Part shown: positions 60,076 to 64,000 of the stretch, piece after piece
Position numbering within the stretch: position 1 is the stretch's first letter
Layout of the letters: each line of letters starts with the position of its first letter
Source of the DNA: a virus
DNA: 64,000 nt
IMG/VR virus record: IMGVR_UViG_3300027771_001853
Coordinates: 62,001 to 126,000 of that record
Reading direction: 5' to 3' (one strand)
Notes under the pieces: model-generated
Seen by the model: the letters and a program-made list of their open reading frames with translations, nothing else
What the model was told of the DNA's origin: nothing
The model's database searches: none
Made by a program: the position numbers and the translations under genes

Positions 60076-60965
60076 TATGCTGTGGTCCATTGATAAAATT
60101 CAATGGGTGATGCTGGTGTTAACCCTACTCTGGTACCACCTAATTGAACCGTATAGGTAAAATTTGTTGTGTTTATAGGTACTTCATAAAAGAATGAACT
60201 AGCTGGTTGTGTTGTGGGTAATAATGGAGCTGGATTCTTATTGGTAAACTTGACCACTTCCCCCCTAATACCATTATAAAATTGAGCCGACATATAGAAC
60301 TTTCTTATATCTAATAATTTGGTATCCTTCAACCAATGTATATAGTACCCCTCGTCTTTTGTTGTTAATATGAATTCTGGTATATTAACGTCTCTTCTGG
60401 TTTCAATAATTACTTTATTTGGGTTAAACGGGTCTAGTACAGGAGGGTCAGGTATACCATCATTGTTAAAATCTACCGTATCCATTATTTGTTTCTCGGA
60501 CATTGTCGCGTTTAAAATCAATGACATGTATAAAGTTTGGTCACTCCTATTAGGTGAATCGTAAAAATCCATTTTAAAAAAACTTTTCTTAAAGGTTTTA
60601 TCATTTTGGTACATTTGCATTCTTGTAAACCCTTGTGTTTCGTAAGCTGATTCGTTTGGTGGTCCGAGAAAAGTAAAATAACTACCCGGATTAGTGGGTA
60701 CCCCTATGGATGGGTCTTGGAAGTAGAACTTATAATATACTGGTGGTGATGGGTCCGGTACCCCCAACGCTGGGTCCATGTTTTCTGATGGTCTATACCT
60801 TGTTACTTCATAATCTTTAGCCTTACCTATAACCTTATTTAATACATCATCTTCGTATGTTTTTATTAAATCTTCTCTCCCCGCGTCATCAAAATCTAAA
60901 CTTAGGGGTAAGATTACTTTTTGTTCCTTTGAGTCCACTCTTATTTTATATCTATTGACAGTCAT
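60075..60965 (-). CDS. Tail/baseplate structural protein, 296 aa
   Basis: It begins 'MTVNRYKIRVDSKEQKVILP'. A calcium-type loop 'TVDFNNDGIPDPPVLDPFNP' lies in the middle and a beta-rich C-terminus ends 'IEFYQWTTA'. It overlaps the upstream gene by 14 nt and the downstream start by 1 nt, so it is translationally coupled to both. Probably a baseplate wedge-type protein; no family match. Confidence 0.62.
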   Translation of the reverse strand: MTVNRYKIRVDSKEQKVILPLSLDFDDAGREDLIKTYEDDVLNKVIGKAKDYEVTRYRPSENMDPALGVPDPSPPVYYKFYFQDPSIGVPTNPGSYFTFLGPPNESAYETQGFTRMQMYQNDKTFKKSFFKMDFYDSPNRSDQTLYMSLILNATMSEKQIMDTVDFNNDGIPDPPVLDPFNPNKVIIETRRDVNIPEFILTTKDEGYYIHWLKDTKLLDIRKFYMSAQFYNGIRGEVVKFTNKNPAPLLPTTQPASSFFYEVPINTTNFTYTVQLGGTRVGLTPASPIEFYQWTTA

Positions 60966-62706
60966 CTTGTGTAAATTCTTCTAGTGGGTTATCACCTGTT
61001 AAGGTTTTCATTTCATAAACTTCTTGCCCTACCTGTCTTTTTATATAAAACCTAACATCTGTTTTAGGGTAATGAGACCCATTCATATATGGGTAGTCCA
61101 CACCTAACACACCATCTTCTAAAAACCCTATATCATATAGGTCCCTCCACTTCCATAAACCTTCTCTAGTAAAGTAGGTAGCATATCCAGGAATTGAGTC
61201 TTTATCTATGTGAGTATTAACATCTTTAGAGATGTTTTCTGGGTCACCTTCTTCAATATAAGAAGAGAAAACCCTTATAGGGACTTCGTAGTGTGGTGAA
61301 TACGTGTAACCTCTTTTTTCACTATTATTAGTGTCATTTACACCATTATTTGCTAAGTCTATAAGAAAAGCATTTTGATTCCAATTGAACTTATGGTGTA
61401 TCTTGGATATTTCTCTTTCTTTTAATTCAGAGATATTGTATTCTACGAATTCACCTCTTATCCTATCACCAATCACTAATGGGTCTCCACCGACAAAAGG
61501 TGTAGCTGCGTACGGGGTAGAAGGTACGTTTACATTATTAGGGTTAACACCGTCGTACCCAGTTCTAACTGTAGTATCTAAATAAGTGTCTGGAAAATTC
61601 CATGACCAACCATAATTGTGTGGATAATCAAAATACCCCTTTTTATTCCTTAAATTTACGGTAACGTATAGTTTAGTTAGTGGTCTTAATTGTACATCTC
61701 TAAGTTCGGAAACGTCAATATCCCTAGTAAACGAATATACATAAGCTGGATAAGAGTTTTTAACACTTAACCTACATTTTGACAATTCGTTAGGTACTAC
61801 TTGTTCAATTTTTTGTTTTGTTTTAAATACACCATCTTCAAACCCACACCTATTAATAACACAATCATCAACCATAGTTAATATTTTATGCCATACCACA
61901 TAATATTGTGACCGACTCTTTGGTTCTCCTGGTGTTATCATCCTTACAAATGTACCTAATGTATCGTTTGGTGGTGGTGTAGAACCAAATGCTTGAGAAA
62001 CACTGACATTAAAGACGTTTAATTTTGACCTGTATGACGAGGAACCAATACTATAGACTGGTATCTGTGCAGGCATGTTGGTGGTAAAGGTGTATGCTCC
62101 GTGAAAGTTTATTTCAACAAACTCCCCTTCATTTAATCCGTGTGGTGCACCACAATGAAATCTAATTAATTCTTTACCGTTTACACTAACATTTTCCACC
62201 CTAAACGGTATACCGTCAGAAGCCAGAAAATTTAAAGTGGTATCACCAATTAAGTCACCGTCACTATCTATTTGGTAGGCCATTGGTTCGTCCGGAGCAC
62301 ACGAATCTGGGTAACTCACATGGATATTCCAATTAGTTTTATCGGCAGAATACTCATCCATATCATCCCTTACTAAAGAAAATTCTTTGAATTGTGGGAA
62401 TCCTGGCCATGGTGTTTGTGGTGGGTCATTATAATATAATTCTTGGAATATCGATGTTTGTGAGGGGTCTGACGTACCAGAGTAAGTATTATTTAACAAA
62501 CTGTAAAATTTACCATACACTCTATAAATGCTAGTAGACTGTCTCTCAATGTAAAACCTTTGCGATTGAGCTACATCTACCGTCCTATCCCCTTGGATTA
62601 ATTCCCTATATTGTGTCTCTAGTGGAGCATTAACTATAATGTTTTCATCCTGTGAACCAACATATTTCTTACTCCCTACTTGTATTTTTAATTTATTACT
62701 ATTCAT
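60952..62706 (-). CDS. Tail/baseplate structural protein, 584 aa
   Basis: The N-terminus 'KLKIQVGSKKYVGSQDENII' is followed by beta-rich sequence with 'RFHCGAPHGLNEGEFVEINF', a loop motif typical of phage baseplate or fibre beta domains, and 'IDSDGDLIGD', a short acidic calcium-type loop. The C-terminal part is 'WRDLYDIGFLEDGVLGVDYP'. It overlaps the neighbouring genes by 8 nt (62699) and 14 nt. No enzyme motif is seen. Confidence 0.62.
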   Translation of the reverse strand: MNSNKLKIQVGSKKYVGSQDENIIVNAPLETQYRELIQGDRTVDVAQSQRFYIERQSTSIYRVYGKFYSLLNNTYSGTSDPSQTSIFQELYYNDPPQTPWPGFPQFKEFSLVRDDMDEYSADKTNWNIHVSYPDSCAPDEPMAYQIDSDGDLIGDTTLNFLASDGIPFRVENVSVNGKELIRFHCGAPHGLNEGEFVEINFHGAYTFTTNMPAQIPVYSIGSSSYRSKLNVFNVSVSQAFGSTPPPNDTLGTFVRMITPGEPKSRSQYYVVWHKILTMVDDCVINRCGFEDGVFKTKQKIEQVVPNELSKCRLSVKNSYPAYVYSFTRDIDVSELRDVQLRPLTKLYVTVNLRNKKGYFDYPHNYGWSWNFPDTYLDTTVRTGYDGVNPNNVNVPSTPYAATPFVGGDPLVIGDRIRGEFVEYNISELKEREISKIHHKFNWNQNAFLIDLANNGVNDTNNSEKRGYTYSPHYEVPIRVFSSYIEEGDPENISKDVNTHIDKDSIPGYATYFTREGLWKWRDLYDIGFLEDGVLGVDYPYMNGSHYPKTDVRFYIKRQVGQEVYEMKTLTGDNPLEEFTQDDCQ

Positions 62707-64000
62707 CTGTAACCGGTAAATAACGTCTTCTTAGATTATCATAAGCACTTGCACCTCTTCTTAAACCAAAATAGTATTGGTGAAAATGACTTAGTCTATA
62801 TTCATTTACCGATGTGTTAGCTGTGAAACCCATATATATGGGGTCAACACCTTGAACAGCAAAATTTCCTGGTTGGCTGAAATCTCCGAATATCTGGGTC
62901 ACATTCCAATTATTATCCCAATCACCATAACCTCCTGTACCTGGAAGTTTCCATTGGTAGTACGGTATAGTTTGTGATTTAAGGTACCCTTCCGGTGGGC
63001 CTAGTAAACAATCCCTTAAACTTGGGTTATTTTGTATAAGATTAAATCGTGACCTTCTTTCGGTTACGTGATTACCAGCATTACCTATTAAGTCGAAACC
63101 ATAAGGGACACCACTTGTTGTACCTATAGAGTAGAATGGGTTAGATGGGTTTTCTTGTGGGTTTTCAAATGGAGCGTTACCAAATTCACAATTTTGTGCT
63201 ATTAATTGTGTAATATCACCATCCAATAATCTATTTTTTCTATTGTTACCTGAACCACCCCATATAGGTGAAGGGCCAAACCATCTATTTATATTAGTAA
63301 ATTGTAATTGCCAAAAATCCAGTTTATTTAATTTCCAATTAAATGTATGTTCTATAATTTCAGAAAAGTCTTGGTGGCTACTCGTTCTTATTTCTTCTAA
63401 TAAATAACATTCTGTGTCCCCAGTTAAACATTCTAGACAGTCATTTGTAGCACAAAAAGTTAAAGGACCTAGTTCCACAATTGTTGTTGGGAATAATATT
63501 CTACTTTCTACTATACCACCATTGGTTTTTTGGAACCCGTCGAAAGGTCCATCTAAAGCGGTAAGTAAACTGGTTGAGGATAACATCTCTGCTGGGGTAG
63601 AACGGTAGTAATATGTCCCTCCAGATACTGGTAAAGTAGGGTCTTTCCATATTAAAGAATCACAATATTCTTCGGTTGGGAGACCGTTACTCATATACCT
63701 ATTATTTTTAAAATTAAAGTGGTATAAACTACCTCTTAACCATGTATTAGATAATGTTCCGTTTGGGACTCCTTGACATAACCCATCATAAATATTTCTT
63801 CTTACTCTCCACTCATTTATAGCAAAGAATAATCTAGTCAAATTAGTCATTAATGTTATCATCATTACAATCTTCCCAGCCATAATACCGTAATAAGCCG
63901 TTTGCCATCCAACAGCTGCGGTAAACGGAATAAAAGCTAACGCAGTACATACTACTAAGTAAGCAAACATTGTGTTAACTACACTAGAGGGACCATCACC
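62699..64000 (-). CDS. Membrane-segment-containing tail-operon protein, 5' end outside the window
   Basis: The frame is open through the right edge (residues 'GDGPSSVVNT' precede the first internal ATG at 63970), so the start is not visible. After the edge come hydrophobic stretches ('FAYLVVCTALAFIPFTAAVG', 'GIMAGKIVMMITLMTNLTRL'). About 380 polar residues follow, with aromatic and Cys-rich parts ('TFCATNDCLECLTGDTECYL'). Hydrophobic helices in a tail operon could be membrane-inserting. Alternatively the gene may encode a large transmembrane structural protein. No family recognised. Confidence 0.6.
   Translation of the reverse strand, partial: GDGPSSVVNTMFAYLVVCTALAFIPFTAAVGWQTAYYGIMAGKIVMMITLMTNLTRLFFAINEWRVRRNIYDGLCQGVPNGTLSNTWLRGSLYHFNFKNNRYMSNGLPTEEYCDSLIWKDPTLPVSGGTYYYRSTPAEMLSSTSLLTALDGPFDGFQKTNGGIVESRILFPTTIVELGPLTFCATNDCLECLTGDTECYLLEEIRTSSHQDFSEIIEHTFNWKLNKLDFWQLQFTNINRWFGPSPIWGGSGNNRKNRLLDGDITQLIAQNCEFGNAPFENPQENPSNPFYSIGTTSGVPYGFDLIGNAGNHVTERRSRFNLIQNNPSLRDCLLGPPEGYLKSQTIPYYQWKLPGTGGYGDWDNNWNVTQIFGDFSQPGNFAVQGVDPIYMGFTANTSVNEYRLSHFHQYYFGLRRGASAYDNLRRRYLPVTDE

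Noticed and set aside
1-64000. tRNA genes
   Set aside because: The few intergenic regions are short (up to about 106 nt) and AT-rich; I saw no cloverleaf or conserved TTCGA-type T-loop. A tRNAscan run would settle it.

Overview
The window is a continuous piece of the genome of a large, AT-rich tailed phage, probably with a myovirus-type contractile tail. The phage evidence is a recombination pair like T4 gp46/gp47, a small primase, a RuvC-like resolvase, a phage sigma factor, an amidase and about 28 kb of very large tail/baseplate genes packed end to start with overlaps of 1 to 14 nt. Several features point to a Bacteroidota (flavobacterial, probably aquatic) host: a 57-residue histone-H1-like protein of the Bacteroidota type, a signal peptide of that style, A-rich translation starts without clear Shine-Dalgarno sequences, and tail proteins that carry SprB-like and 'GC-D-P-A-NY' cysteine repeats known from secreted flavobacterial adhesins. 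The standard genetic code fits. I saw no tRNA or rRNA gene, CRISPR array or insertion sequence.

Layout. (1) 1-4.7 kb, minus strand: the 5' part of a DUF932 gene, a small gene, ClpP-like protease, S-adenosylmethionine synthetase, an L,D-transpeptidase-like protein and hypothetical genes. (2) 4.8-12.8 kb, mixed strands: an accessory island with three proteins sharing an unnamed 'C-YG-WCT' module, each with a different C-terminal part; a fibre-like protein; and a glycine/alanine-rich protein that looks like a toxin-delivery segment. (3) 12.8-25.4 kb, mostly minus: small genes, a DUF4338 (DruA-like) protein, DnaJ-like protein, histone-like protein, probable virion/core proteins with an internal repeat, a lysis-like group (amidase plus two small membrane/secreted proteins), a four-helix membrane protein and the sigma factor. 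(4) 25.5-35.5 kb: RmlB-like dehydratase, cysteine synthase, gp46/gp47, a RecB-type nuclease, primase and RuvC-like resolvase. (5) 35.5-64 kb, all minus: tail and baseplate genes, including one protein of 2,739 residues. The last gene runs off the right edge.

Most genes are on the minus strand in tightly coupled operons. The plus-strand genes are single genes or pairs inserted between these operons. Several have a short N-terminus with an (I/L/V)xE motif, as in T4 proteins that are packaged into the prohead and trimmed by its protease. Many transcription-unit heads carry a TATTTAT(A/T)A-like element just upstream of the start, a candidate promoter for the phage sigma factor.

The best candidate for an undescribed system is the set of C-YG-WCT proteins. 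They look like a polymorphic family of possibly virion-packaged effectors: a shared module fused to an acidic region, a winged-helix-like region or leucine-rich repeats. All functions are read from sequence motifs only. Residue numbers were counted by hand, and no database search was run.
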